Positions 1 through 10,500 of a stretch of 64,000 nucleotides of DNA are shown piece after piece. The stretch comes from Branchiostoma belcheri. Taxonomy: Eukaryota; Chordata; Leptocardii; Amphioxiformes; Branchiostomatidae. Within the stretch, counting starts at the first letter, position 1; every line of letters starts with the position of its first letter. The stretch is from positions 1,017,623 through 1,081,622 of the forward strand of contig NW_017802392.1 of assembly GCF_001625305.1 (NCBI RefSeq), read 5' to 3'. Position numbers and translations under genes: made by a program. Below the pieces are notes generated by a model, which was not told the origin of the DNA, did no database searches, and worked only from the letters and a program-made list of their open reading frames with translations.

Positions 1-1587
1 TAATCTAGTATGATTCAGGGTTACTTTTTTTTAACCTGCCATGGCCAGATTATCTAAAGATGTGTGTATTGTGTGTACAATCTATAGAAAGAGAAATGTA
101 CATCAGGTCCGATCATCCGATTTTCACGTTTCGGTTTTTTGGACTCGGTGGGAGAAAGAAAGCGCGTCTTAGGTACACTGAGATGTGCAAAAAAATGACT
201 CCCGGGACTGTCTACAGGGAACACTCGCACATTCGCGGTGTATCAGGACAGCGCGACTGGTCGTCATTAGCGCAGTAACAGTTGCATAAACGGACGAAAC
301 CATTTCAAGAAATGGGGATGTTTCGAAAATAAGCATTTACTCCAATATCAAAACAGCTACGGTAAAAATAAAAAGACGTGCATCATCCCGGACATAATGC
401 AACACCACATGCGAAATTACACAGAAATGCGACGTACGGAAGAATGCGTTTTGGCTGCGAACATCTTCCAAAAAACTTGGCATCTCTTAACCATGGGCAA
501 AAACATCTGGAACCACTTATAAAAACCACCCCGTATCTGCATGAACTTTTTTGAACCCCACTGCTATTCCAAACAACGCGTTTTTCTGGACCATTCCAAT
601 TCGCCTCGTAATTGTAGGGGTGCGTCTGCGATATTACATTGACCGCGAAAGCAGCAACGGCAAAAATACACATCCGTGCTTCAACACGGGCATGCCCGCA
701 GACGGCGTATAAAATTGCGTGCCGATTACACAAAGAGAACCCAGTGTTTTGACTGCGAACATGAAAAATCAGCCGATTACAACACTCCGTCCGGAGGTCC
801 TGACCTCCTTCACGGAGTAACTAGTCATGTTAAACTTACCATATAGTAAAAACCGTGCACTTCGAATGCTGTCTCATGGTCCACTAATTACAAAAAGTTT
901 AACAGGCACTTGTTATGTTCTTTCAAACACTTTTCATTATACCTATTTGTAATATACATTACTACCTTGCTTTTTCCAGGGTAGCTTCGCTTCTTAAAAG
1001 AACACTTCAGGATTACTATTATTTCAACAAACAACTCTAAACCCTTGCTGTCATTTTGTTACCATAACCTACTTAACCCTGACTACACTGTCCTATATAC
1101 AAGGACAAAACCTTTGCCTATACTTATAAAGGGAATACAAATTGTTCTATTATATCAACACACAGACTACGCATGACATATAGATATCTCTATTAATTAC
1201 TCACAATTTACATAATGAAAATTTTTTCCTCTTGATTACATATGCCACCATTTTAATTGTTTAATCACAGAACCCAGCAAATATATAGACTTCTGTCTTT
1301 AATTATGTAACTGAATCGTCATTAGCAAAATATTCTGCAAATTAGGTCAAGCATCACTTAAGCTACCGAGATACCAAAAATAACAACAATCCGTCAACCG
1401 GTTCTTGAGCTATCCTACTTCAAACATTTTCAAACAAATGCCTCTGTATTTCCCAAACAAGCTGCTACGGGGCCCAAACTTACGGCACTTCTTTCTGAGC
1501 ACAAGAGCTACCTACCATCTAAAAATCATGACCCTAGCACGTTCATATCACGAGATTTAAAAACCAGAAGTTTCGCTGCAGTACTTT
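1..1587. other. AT-rich stretch without a recognised gene
   Basis: I see no recognisable gene. A minus-strand ORF at 383-733 (116 codons, cysteine-rich, with a hydrophobic segment near its start) matches nothing I know and may be chance. A strong hairpin lies at 784-818: arms ACTCCGT (784-790) and ACGGAGT (812-818) enclose GGAGGTC (793-799) and GACCTCC (802-808). Confidence 0.4.
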
Positions 1588-1960
1588 CTAACTCAATGAC
1601 GTGGGGACCCCCCACGAAGCCCATATCCGAACTTGACCTTGGTATTGTCAATGGTAACTTGCCAACTAAAAAACATGAACATCCATTTAAAGATTCTCGA
1701 GTTATCTTGATGACAAGAAAAAACACAAAAAACAAAGGTCAACTGCAGTGACATAGAAACCCCCACGGGGCCCATCTTTGAACTTGACCTCGGCATTTTC
1801 AACGGTAACTTGCCCACTAAAAATAATGAACATCCATTTAAGGATTCTCGAGATATCTTGATGACAAGGAAAAACACCAAAAACCAAGGTCAACTACAGT
1901 GACTTAGGAACCCCCCACGAATCCCATTTTTTGCCTGGACAATGGCCACCCCTAAATCAA
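1588..1960 (-). repeat. Tandem repeat, about 151-bp unit, about 2.5 copies
   Basis: The block containing atccattta, ttctcgag and atcttgatgacaag recurs with a spacing of 151 bp (starts at 1681 and 1832), and a third partial unit follows to about 1960. Units differ at roughly one base in ten, so the array is not very recent. Open frames on the minus strand run through the units because their length is close to a multiple of three, not because a gene is evident. I do not recognise the family. Confidence 0.75.
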
Positions 1961-2134
1961 CCTGCCTGCCGAAAATCGTGAACCTCGGACCTTGCCTTCA
2001 AGAGTTATCGTGCCTAATCTGCCAAACAGTGCAAACCCGATTTCATAACCTTCTCCGAAGGCATAGCCTTCAGTCGAAGGCAACCAGTAACACCTACCTT
2101 CAGTGCACTTAGTGAACCAATAACACTTTGAAAC

Positions 2135-2395
2135 TAGAAATTTTATTTACACACCTTCTTGGAGACAAAAGTCTGAATTGGTAGGCCTTTACAATGAAAT
2201 ATGTTTAAAGCGCTAAGTAGTTAAAAATAGACAATCAAAACGATTTACAATCAATAAATATAAATGTGATAAAACGTGTATAGTCTTCTAAATATTTATA
2301 TGACTGACCTTAATATCTATATGGCTAATTTGTTCTACAGATGGGAGTGTCAAGTTTATTAGCGCTACGTGTGTTTCTACCAGATAACTGCCATC
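2135..2395 (-). mobile_element. CR1-like LINE 3' end fragment
   Basis: On the minus strand a short stretch reads SGRNTRSANKLDTP. This parallels the C-terminal tail of the two longer CR1-like elements in this window (SGRQTRNSHKIDTP at 54.7 kb and SGRSTRNANKFDVP at 59.3 kb). It is followed by an untranslated tail with a small hairpin (AGAC..GTCT) and an AATAAA near 2140. Only the last part of the element is present, as expected for 5'-truncated target-primed insertion. Frame is not maintained outside the motif. Confidence 0.65.
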
Positions 2396-2765
2396 TAACA
2401 TATTCACATACGATATCTACTTTACATCACTATTTTGGGGTGAGCGTGAACAGCTTTCATGTAAGATGAAGAACAAAAAACAAAATACAGACACTAGTAC
2501 ACAAGTATCGCAATACACGAAAAACAGAATCAGCAATACAAAAACATCCGAAAAAAAGGAAAGTAGTTCGTTGTCTCCTAATCTACTGTACCCTCCTTTT
2601 CTAAAGCCACAATCCCTACCCTGCTACCTTCTCCCTCAATTGTCCCTCTCTTCCTAAGCGTTCCACACTTCTTTCCTCACACCCCTCTGCACCACAATTC
2701 CTTCATCTCCACTACCTTCATCTCCACTATCTTCATCTTCACTATCTGTCGCAGCAGGTTCACTT

Positions 2766-3206
2766 TCAGTATCTGTGAACTGTCCTTCTCACTGGGACTC
2801 TCTTCCTCCCTTTCACTCTCGATTCCCCCAAGTCCTTGTCTGTCCCCTCGGTCTCTTGCTGGTGCTCCACGTCAGTTTCTTGCTCTTGCCCCTCTTCAGT
2901 CTCCTCATCTGTCTTCAGATACACCTTCCTCACGTCTGGTGGAGACCTTGTGCATGGTTCGTTACTGCGCACACGCCTGGTGCTTTTGTTGTTTTTGCTC
3001 GGTTTCCTCTCCAGTTCCTTGTCACAGAGGAGCAAGATCTCATTGAGCCTCTTGACCCTCCATGTCGCTCTGCGAATCAGCCAGGTGTCTTTATCGTCAA
3101 TATCCGACTCCTCGTCAGACATGAGGTTTTGGTTGGCCTCAGCCAGGAACCTCTAGTCCTCGGCTGTGAACACTCTCTTTGCCGCCAACTGTCTCCTCTC
3201 CAATAA
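2766..3206 (-). pseudogene. Acidic/basic terminal exon with an in-frame stop, function unknown
   Basis: A minus-strand acceptor (TTTTTTTGCAG) ends at 3207, and the frame from 3206 runs 147 codons in phase 0 to the TGA at 2766. The translation begins LLERRQLAAKRVF, then an acidic patch (MSDEESDIDD), a W-rich basic helix-like stretch, a Glu-rich segment and a basic C-terminus. A TAG at 3153-3155 interrupts the frame 17 codons after the acceptor, in what otherwise looks like continuous sequence. An internal ATG at 3122 would allow a 118-residue product. I do not recognise the family. It may be the last exon of a transposon-borne or host nuclear protein, now decayed. Confidence 0.4.
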
Positions 3207-3439
3207 CTGCAAAAAAACACAACATTGTTTTAGATTCTTGACATGCAGGTTTCAACTCAAATGAAAAGGTTTATATATTCTAGATATGGGTTTTCACATA
3301 TTAGTGACAGTAATTCCTTAGGTTTACCTGCTTTCAGTTCCAGGTAGAAAATGCATGTAGAGTTTGTATCATGTATTTTTTCTCGTTGAACTTAGAGTGG
3401 GGAACCTTAACAAATTACGTGGATAGGACAATATTTTTC

Positions 3440-3535
3440 TGGTGGTGCGCCAAGATTTTTGCTGGTGCGCCCAATTGTTTTGGGCCGGAGCACAGTGCTC
3501 CTAAGTCAAAAAGTTAGTCTAGAGCCCTGGTCTAA
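3440..3535. repeat. Terminal fragment of a small repeat with GGAGCACAGTGCTCC palindrome
   Basis: The sequence holds two 'ggtgcgcc(a)' blocks, a perfect 15-bp palindrome at 3487-3501, and then ends with 'aaaaagttagtctagagccctgg'-like sequence (written here only in part). I recall similar ends on short inverted-repeat elements of marine invertebrates, but no matching left end is present here. Treated as a one-ended MITE remnant. Confidence 0.3.
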
Positions 3536-4003
3536 GTTTATAAATATATCTGTGTCTGAGTTTGTGTCTCTAAGGTATATGTACCTGTGTAAGGAAGACT
3601 AGATAAGAATGTATAAGGATGGGTAAGAATATCTGTAAGGGGTTCTATATCATTATCATATGGCACCTCTGGAAAAAGACACGATTATTATAGCGTCGAC
3701 AGAACAGGTATTAGTGTGGCTATCGCTGGTGGCTGTCAATTATAGTGGCTTGCGCCTTGCGGCTTGAGAATTGTACGTCCCTTGGGGGGATTAGTATGAA
3801 AGGTCATACAGAGGTCATTGTGGCGGATTGCGGTGTGTGGATGGGCGGTGTCACATACACACACATAGACGTGCACGGCGGGTTAAAAATAAAGCTGGTC
3901 ATAGACGAGCATTAGTTTAATATCATCTTAAATAATGAATGAATGGATCGATGGATAAATGATTTCGTCCAATTTCTTTCTAAATCATTATTTAATCTTT
4001 ATT
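3536..4003. other. No gene seen
   Basis: Low-complexity and unique sequence with a short CA-rich stretch (3855-3866) and an AT-rich end. No exon or repeat end was identified. Confidence 0.4.
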
Positions 4004-4620
4004 TTAATTTTTCCGTAGCTTGCTTCTCTTCATGGGTTGGGCCCAATGCGTTGCCCAGTTAGCATCGGCGGGTCGTTTCCGCGAGAGATCCAGCGGAGAG
4101 TCAGGATCCGCTGGCTCGGCCTGGGCGCCCGTGAACATTGCGTCCTCTGCGTGTCGGATATCGTCTCGCTCTGTGTGCCGTCTTCGGAGGTTTGGGTTGC
4201 GCCGTCTAAAAACCAAGCCCATCTTGTTCCTAGCAATTAAGAAGAAAATAAAATAAAATACAATGTGGTTGACGGAATGCTGTCGTTTCTATTCTTAATG
4301 ATCCCAAGGGCACAGATCTTTAAACCTACAATAAGTAACATTGACAGTAACATAGCTTTACAGAATTCTGATTCATCCCAGTCCTGGATCGTCAGATGCC
4401 CTAGTGTTTCCTCAACCTGGCCAACAGTCTTGGCTGAAGTCGAACTTAGAAGGGACACTTCCATCAGGTTTTCTGTTGGGGAGGACTCTCGGCTTGGACC
4501 GGCCTGGGATGGGCACCCGTGGACATTGCGTCGCTCTCTGTGCTGGACAGTCTTGCTCTGTGTGCCGTCCTCGGAGGCGATGCCTAGCTCACGGGCAATG
4601 ATTTCATCTAACGCCTGCAT
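4004..4620 (-). CDS. Two homologous exon-like segments, one with PLDLS motif and C-terminal basic signal
   Basis: Segment 1 (4362-4620) opens with an ATG and ends at a possible donor (T|GTAAAG). Segment 2 (4004-4229) follows an acceptor (TTCTTCTTAATTGCTAG). The two share about 90 bp of similar DNA (both carry TCCGA-GACGGCACACAGAGC), so one is a duplicate of the other. In one frame of segment 2 the product contains SPLDLSRKRP and ends KRSKLRKN. PxDLS is the established binding motif for the CtBP corepressor, and the end resembles a nuclear localisation signal. The frame used is uncertain: joining segment 1 to segment 2 at the obvious acceptor puts a stop at the junction. Coding status is therefore doubtful. 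Confidence 0.3.
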
Positions 4621-4689
4621 TGTTGTTATGGATTAATTTCATTACTACACCAATCTCTGAAAATTTGGTGGCCCTACGGTAAGTGGTTG

Positions 4690-4772
4690 TTGAGCTACAG
4701 GGGGCGGGCCTCACCCCCCCCCCAATCCCCGGTCTGAACATGCCAAAAAAAGTCCGGTCTGAATAGGGTTAA
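4690..4772 (-). mobile_element. piggyBac-type MITE end (diverged)
   Basis: Read on the minus strand, TTAA (4769-4772) is followed by CCCTATTCAGACCGGACTTT and then a G-rich run. This matches the left end of the complete element at 28973-29876 (TTAACCCTACCTAGACCGGG) at most positions. Only this end is visible, so the copy is truncated or strongly diverged. Confidence 0.5.
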
Positions 4773-5701
4773 AATGATTTGTTAATCCCAGTCACAATGC
4801 ATGATACATGTACGTGTGCTTTATAGTGTATTTATCTATTGCATCTTTAATTACATATATCCTATAGCCAGAAACAGCAAAGAAATAGGGCTATTAATGT
4901 CTACTTATATTTAGACAATGGGGTGTCTGAGTCTGAGCATGGTCCGAGTCGGATTCTTCACAATAGACGTAATTCCAATCTCCGCGGTCCCGCGAGAGTA
5001 CGGCGCTGCGCGAACGCACGTGATCTTGCACGAAAACGAGGTGCCTACTGATACTCCATTTCGTTCATTCAGCCTACACAATGCATTCCAGTGGGGCATC
5101 GAGCGGTGCTGCATCTTCTTCAGTAAATTACGCTCTTCTACGGTAAAAGGTCGAAATATTTTTACGTGTTACGAAGGGATAATGTTGTGAGCATTTGGGT
5201 TTAATTTCAGCCGGTAGAAATGACAAATCACCGCTAATTTGCCGAATTTCTTGACCGAACTCATTGTTTACTATATGTACATGTACGTTATGCAGCTCAT
5301 ATTTTCGGCTCCACTCAACATGAACATTACATGATGACATCGATGTACACATTCATATTTGTGACTTAACAAGAAAGATTTTTGATCGATGGATAACGTA
5401 GAATTCCTTGCGAAGGATTACTAAAAATGGCTGCGTAACAAATTTAAACAGTTACGCCAAGGCATAAACAAAGAACATCGACGAGAAAAAAAAACTTCAG
5501 AAAATGTCTGTAAGTGCCACTAGCTCATTTCTGATTTTTCTGGTGATCCAGTGTCTTTATACAGACACTTAACCGTCAACATCTGGGTCATTATACGATC
5601 TAGTCGGACCAAATTCTATACGATACGCCAGAATATACGATAACACGCTATACAATTATGCATTGTTTTTACAATGGTAAATGGTTTGGTGTTTTAGAAT
5701 T
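4773..5701. other. No gene seen
   Basis: ORFs on both strands around 4911-5190 overlap each other and show no recognisable domain or splice context. AT-rich sequence fills the rest. Confidence 0.35.
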
Positions 5702-6258
5702 CTATACAATTACCCGAAATATACAATTATAAGAAATACAAATTAGTGGAATCCCCTGTACACTAAAGTTTACTTCCCTACTCAGAGTCAGAGTACACAA
5801 CTGAGGGCGTAAACCTTTTTTTGGCCTCACTATACGCCCTAATCTCGTCGTCTTTCTTGTTTTCTTCTCCGTTGCCTTCTTTCTTCTTTTCCTTTCCGGT
5901 TTGAAGCTTGGCTTGGAGCTACTAGCTGGCTCCTGGGGTGGGCTGACTGGCTGGGAGCAAGAGTCCCACAGCATCGTCCTGTAGAAGAAAATGGAAACAT
6001 AATAATTGCTCTTCAATCTACGCATCACCTACATATCAGTTAACGGAGACAGGGCACACTTCAGGGAAAAGATGATTACTAGTATTTCACAAACACAGAT
6101 TTATTTGAGAATATGTAATAATGTACTACTAAACGTTTGTTTTACTTCTAAAAGTACCGGAACAACGAATTCGAACTTACTCATCCTGACTGCCAGCCAG
6201 GTGCCGCCTTTTGGATGGGGGAGACGGTGAGCTGTCAGATCCTGACACGGTCAGCCGC
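5702..6258 (-). CDS. Two-exon segment of an unknown Ser/Lys-rich protein
   Basis: Exon 1 (6181-6258) starts after TTGCCAG and ends at a consensus donor (GA|GTAAGT). Exon 2 (5702-5978) starts after TTTCTTCTACAG. The phases agree: exon 1 leaves two bases (GA) that exon 2 completes (G), giving an open frame through both. The product has SDSSPSPPSKRR, then SQPVSPPQEPASSS, then a strongly basic run (ERKRRKKATEKKTRK). It looks like a disordered nuclear or nucleic-acid-binding tail. No family is recognised, and upstream exons are not identified. A nearby Ser/Pro-rich segment at 7158-7449 could belong to the same gene. Confidence 0.4.
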
Positions 6259-6547
6259 CTGGCAACATACACGGCGGTCTGTCACTACGGCATTCTTTCC
6301 CATTGCTATGCGCGTTCGAAAAGGTATCGGGTTACAAGACGCTATTTTGGCCTGTTTTGGACTACCCGAAAAATATTTGAAAATACACAAATAATATTTA
6401 GGGGTAAATTTCGTCAAATTAAAATGTCTTAAAATCTTTTAAATGTTAGCTTTTTATGTTAAATCAATGATTTTTTTTAAATTTCGCTCAGAAAGACGAT
6501 TATTTTTGGGTTTCCGAGCACAAGTCACAAATCACGTTTTTAGGCAA

Positions 6548-6799
6548 ACATCGTTCAAACCTGGCTACGTATATTACCCCAGATCCCCGATTTTTATATT
6601 TTTCGCAGACTAGGAATAAGACAAAAAAATCGTGTTTTAGGGATTTTTCAATTTCTGATTTTAAGTCTAGTTTTTGTCGACATATTGGTGAAAAAATGGC
6701 ATTTTTTTTTTACATTTTTCTCACTAAATTACCCATAATTCAAAATTGAGGCCATTTTTCAAAAATCCCTGAAACATGTTTCCAGGTTTGAACGAGTTT
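6548..6799. repeat. Foldback (inverted-repeat) element remnant
   Basis: CGTTCAAACCTGG at 6552-6564 is the exact reverse complement of CCAGGTTTGAACG at 6782-6794. Inside it GTTTTAGGGATTTTT (6634-6648) pairs with AAAAATCCCTGAAAC (6761-6775) with one mismatch. The nested arms suggest a decayed MITE of about 250 bp. No clear target duplication is seen. Confidence 0.5.
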
Positions 6800-7157
6800 T
6801 GGAGACATGTCATATCGCCAGAAAGTGCGCATTGTGTTATTCATACTGGCGTAAAGAATCATTACAGTATTCAAGGTTACTCAAGGATACGACAGTAGCT
6901 TCGCTACATGTTACATGTCCACCAAATATGATAGCGGACATGTACTGTCCAGGAAACTGTTTGTATCTATAGAAAAGTGTTGTTTTTTATCTGTTGCAAT
7001 GCACGGAGGTAGAAAGGCTTGTTTTGCCGCTTTATAGTAAATGGCCGCAGGTGACCCCGAAATAGAACGCGGGTTCGATTCGAATTCCCCAGATCGAACA
7101 CGATCGAACACAGTTCGGGTTCTATGACATATGGAAACTTTGCAGCCCAGATTTTAC

Positions 7158-7449
7158 CACCGTGATACTTCGTTCCCGGCACCCACCCGCCCATCCACAC
7201 ATCGTCCGAGGAAAGGGACAAGTCAAAATTCGGAATCCCTTTCCGCCTAGACGAGGATGTGGTGAGTGGGCGTGGGTGACTTTGCTGCTGGACCGGGCTG
7301 GCTGGGCTACTGGCTGGGCTGCTAGCCGGGCTGGCTGGGCTGCTGGGCCGGGCTGCGGACCGGGCTGGCTGGGCTGCTAGCCGGGGGCGTGCTGGCGGTT
7401 CTGTCAGTCGTCGACTCCACGTACGTTGCGGTAGCCGTAGAAACTGCAC
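7158..7449 (-). CDS. Ser/Pro/Ala-rich exon-like segment, unknown
   Basis: The minus-strand frame stays open through a tandem repeat of GGCTGGGCTGCTAGCCG-like units (about 7296-7385), giving runs of SPASPAS. It then continues into a segment rich in Ser and Asp with tryptophans (LSLSSDDVWMGGWVPG) and reaches a possible donor (G|GTAAAATC at 7157). Openness through a GC-rich repeat is weak evidence of coding; the non-repetitive end is somewhat more protein-like. No homology is recognised. Confidence 0.25.
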
Positions 7450-8509
7450 GCCGCCTCTATTATGGGAACCAAACCGTCCCTGGTCCAGTTCCTGTCCGCC
7501 TCCCGGGTTGCTTCTAAGAAGTTAACATGAAGTTACAATATATTATAATTTCTGCAAGCAAACACGCCAGGTGAAGTTTTGGGCGAATGTGGGAGATGAA
7601 TGTGGGGAGGCGCTCTGTGTATGGATTTCAATAAAACTAGGGAACCCGGCTTACAACTAGTATAAGTTCTGTCACGAGAAAAAGATGCAATACGTATTTA
7701 CATATACATTACTTCTTTCTCTATTTTTCTGTACAACACGCACATTACACACCTCGAAGATTTCGGTTACGTGGAAACAGATAAGGTGTGATATAAACGG
7801 CTCAGTCACATGTATATTAACCCCCGCTTGCTTTAGATTATTTTATTATGTAATGTTGTTTGGTTTAAAAAGCATTGAAATTCAGTATAACTCCAGTCAG
7901 ATCAAAACTCAATTTCTACAATTGAAGTGTTTCGGACGTTTCCATTCACATATGGTGCGCTTTATTATAGAATGGACTCCCTTCTGCTCTTTGGTAGTTC
8001 AGTCAATGGACAGGCATACAATAAAACAGCATAAAAAACACCTCTTACCCTTGCACTAGGATGGCATAACATAGGGCGGCTTCCATGGTAGCTGTTGTAG
8101 CCAGAAGGCAGGCCTAGCATCCTCCAATGGTAGCCCTTGTCACCAAAATGCGCTATTAGGATGACGGTGATTGTGTATAAAAAAAAAGGAATGTATAACA
8201 AAATATGTAATAAGCGTATTTAAAAAAAATCACATCGCATCAAACTTTGAACTATTAGCAGCAAAGAAATTCTCTTTGTATAACTGTGATATCAAGAAAC
8301 ATTTTGCACTACTTTTATATTCGTGATGTTTGATGTTTAAATTAAAATCCCCTTAAATCTTACGCCTGTTCTTCTTGCTGAGGAAATGACGAGCAACCTC
8401 CATGTCACTCTCCTTGTCATCACGGTCCCCTAGATATAGGCCATCCGAAGCCCGCGTCTTAACCTTGGTTACGCTCAAGGTTCGCCCTGATCACGCCAGC
8501 CCGCCTGGC
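7450..8509. other. No gene seen
   Basis: AT-rich sequence. ORFs at 7685-8059 (+) and 7965-8201 (-) have no recognisable features. Confidence 0.35.
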
Positions 8510-8705
8510 GCTTATCTCGTCCGCCAGCTGAAGACAACTGCCGTTAGGGACTTGTTATTCTAATTGAGGGGGATACGCGTAAAGTGCCTTTCCCAAGGAC
8601 ACAAAGTCAGGGCAAATATTTTGACATGGGTTTTTATTTATTTATACATTGACATCGAACCCACTGTTTGACCGCCAAACGCTCTATCACTATGCCAAGC
8701 CTATT
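8510..8705 (-). mobile_element. tRNA-derived SINE, degraded copy
   Basis: The block 'aaagtgcctttcccaaggacacaaagt' (about 8580-8607) matches 35796-35823 in the better copy at 35.6-35.9 kb. It is followed by a decayed tRNA-like head ('atcgaaccc', then 'atcactatgcc'). An AT-rich insertion of about 25 bp separates the two parts. The element reads on the minus strand. Confidence 0.5.
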
Positions 8706-8723
8706 GGATTTGCCTGAGTTCTG

Positions 8724-8887
8724 TCAAACCGCATGGCCCTTTGGCGACACCGGCTTCCTCATGCAGTGCTTCGGCTGACTCTGTTTCTTGCGACCTCTTC
8801 GGATGTCATAGAAATCCGGATGATTGTCAATTTTGGCCTTTCCTACAACAATAGTCCTAACACAACAGTCTTTGTTATTGATACTAA
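8724..8887 (-). pseudogene. Fragment of the PolB-associated-like domain seen at 20.8 kb
   Basis: The minus-strand reading SINNKD, then RTIVVGKAKIDNHPD, then a GRKKQ-containing tail corresponds to the end of gene copy B (20737-20860), including the identical KIDNHPD block. Only the C-terminal portion of the domain remains. At 8888 homology stops and a Harbinger-type terminal repeat begins. I link the family, from memory and unverified, to sequence preceding type-B DNA polymerases in large virus-like DNA transposons. Confidence 0.55.
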
Positions 8888-8912
8888 GGCCACACCAATT
8901 TAATTTCCTTGT
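8888..8912 (+). mobile_element. Solo terminal repeat of the Harbinger-type MITE
   Basis: GGCCACACCAATTTAATTT matches the terminal inverted repeat of the 414-bp MITE at 19878 (GGCCACACCGATTTAATTT) with one difference in 19 bases. No second end follows within the next kilobase, so this is a one-ended remnant. It lies exactly where homology to the PolB-associated fragment ends. Confidence 0.5.
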
Positions 8913-9002
8913 TACCGAGCTGGGCAATAGGTCTGCTCGGTTTTTGAAGAATCGCCTTGGAGACGACCTGTGCCCCGATGTCATCACCAGATGAAAAGTC
9001 AA

Positions 9003-9435
9003 TAATTATATTCAGCACCGATCTACGAGCGCAAACAACATATCTGAATGTACGAAAATATGTTTATAACCATCTGTATGGTATCAGGCTGGATCTTTCG
9101 TCCTCATCGTGGTGATTTCTTGAAAGAGCATATAACAACGTGTAAACGTTTATCTGTGCCTCAGATTGTTTTACTTAAATGATATGCACATAAAGTACTT
9201 GCATCTTTCTATTTACAGTTCTATCTCGACTTTAAGTATTGTTTGTCATGGTTCCAATCTGGAAACAAACAAGCAGGATTGTTGTCATGATAATGGAAAT
9301 ACAACAATGTACATTCATGTATTATGTAACAAGAGCAGGAAAACAAGTCTCATAACTACTCAATGACCATTTGAATTCCTGTTCAGGTTGTCCCAGACTG
9401 CAGATGCCAGATGGAGGTGGGTTGTCAGGTGGTGC
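9003..9435. other. No gene seen
   Basis: Unique AT-rich sequence; no exon or repeat end found. Confidence 0.35.
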
Positions 9436-9553
9436 GTTGTTGGGTGCGTTGACGTTGTTGGGTGCGTTGACGTTGTTGGGTGCGTTGACGTTGTTGGGTG
9501 CGTTGGCGTTGTTGGGTGCGTTGACGTTGTTGGGTGCGTTGACGTTGTTGGGT
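9436..9553. repeat. 18-bp minisatellite, about 6.5 copies
   Basis: The unit TTGTTGGGTGCGTTGACG repeats with a single base change in one unit (GGCG for GACG). Because the unit is a multiple of three, long open frames run through it on both strands (THPTTS on the minus strand). A flanking minus-strand frame (9358-9630) is open on both sides, but I see no homology supporting it as an exon. Confidence 0.9.
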
Positions 9554-10008
9554 GGTCTGCTACAGTAACTTGGCCTGATCCATCAGTGGCTTTGGTGTTA
9601 AAGGGAAGGAGGTCACACTTAATCTCCATCTTAGAGAGCAGACTTTTTCAATTGCCCCTGAGGTCTTCTCAGATTCCATGGATATACCGTGCACCTTAAG
9701 CCACCTGTGAACAGAAGTTGGGAGGAATTGAGATAGAGCAACTATACTGTGCACTGACATAGTAGATAATAGCTTAGTTTAGTTTGTTGAAAATGCATGC
9801 CTTTGGCCTAATCATTAATTATAAATTGTCAGTAAATAAGTGCTACTATACATACATGCCCAACTTTATCTAAATCACAAAATTGGCAAATCCTTTACTC
9901 CTAGCTAACAATAAATGCATCTACATACACAATCATAGACAGTCTATTCCACAGATCTTTTCCAAGGAGACGGATATATGCACATGTTGCTAACTGAGGA
10001 ATAAAAAG
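9554..10008. other. No gene seen
   Basis: Contains a minus-strand CAG|GTGG boundary near 9710 that could be a splice site, but no supported exon. Confidence 0.3.
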
Positions 10009-10028
10009 NNNNNNNNNNNNNNNNNNNN
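10009..10028. other. Assembly gap (20 N)
   Basis: Twenty consecutive N. The flanks do not show the same repeat, so the true gap length is unknown. Confidence 0.99.
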
Positions 10029-10239
10029 CAAAACTGGGCAACTAATCCTCCCATAACCACACTAGTGACGCGTCCGTGCCACAAGAAGCCCCCTGTCAGA
10101 CTGACACCATATCGGTTATTATTTTCCGTAAAATTGCCCTGTACGTAGGCCTTGCTCCATGAGTTAATATACTAGCATTTGCAAAGCTATGTAACTTGAT
10201 TAATCAACCTTGAACTTGTCGTTCATTCAGGGCGCAAAT

Positions 10240-10500
10240 TGAATTGAAATACTTTATTTAAAAAATAAAACATTTAGATATATTAACTTCGCCTGGAGGG
10301 TGGTTTTCTGAACAATATGGCATGGCTTAAACAGTACGCAACGGTCCAAGAGGGACGTTGGTTCAATACTTTAAAAAAGTTTTGTTACAATATGAGATGG
10401 TTTATACACTCCGCAACGGTCCAGAAGGGACGTTGGTACAATACTTAAAAAAATGTTTCGTTACAATATGGCATAACTTATACATGATGGTTTTCTACAA
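10240..10500 (-). repeat. Short direct repeats with internal hairpins, LINE 3'-UTR-like
   Basis: CGCAACGGTCC..GGGACGTTGGT occurs twice (from 10337 and 10412, spacing 75 bp). Each copy can form a hairpin by pairing of ACGGTCC with GGGACGTT-type sequence, and a TTTATTT lies at the left. Such repeated hairpins before an A-rich end are typical of LINE 3' untranslated regions read on the minus strand. Assignment to the R2-like element upstream is a guess. Confidence 0.4.

Noticed and set aside
1526..1893. Overlapping minus-strand ORFs
   Set aside because: They arise from the 151-bp tandem repeat; no start context, domain or splice support.
3840..3990. Possible promoter with TTAAAAATAAA and CACACA tract
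   Set aside because: No associated exon; AT-rich background makes such matches expected.
7162..7380. Plus-strand Gly/Trp/Ala-rich ORF
   Set aside because: Shadow of the GC-rich tandem repeat on the opposite strand.
9360..9699. Threonine/proline-rich ORF (PTTSTH repeats) and its plus-strand counterpart
   Set aside because: Openness is explained by an 18-bp minisatellite whose length is a multiple of three.
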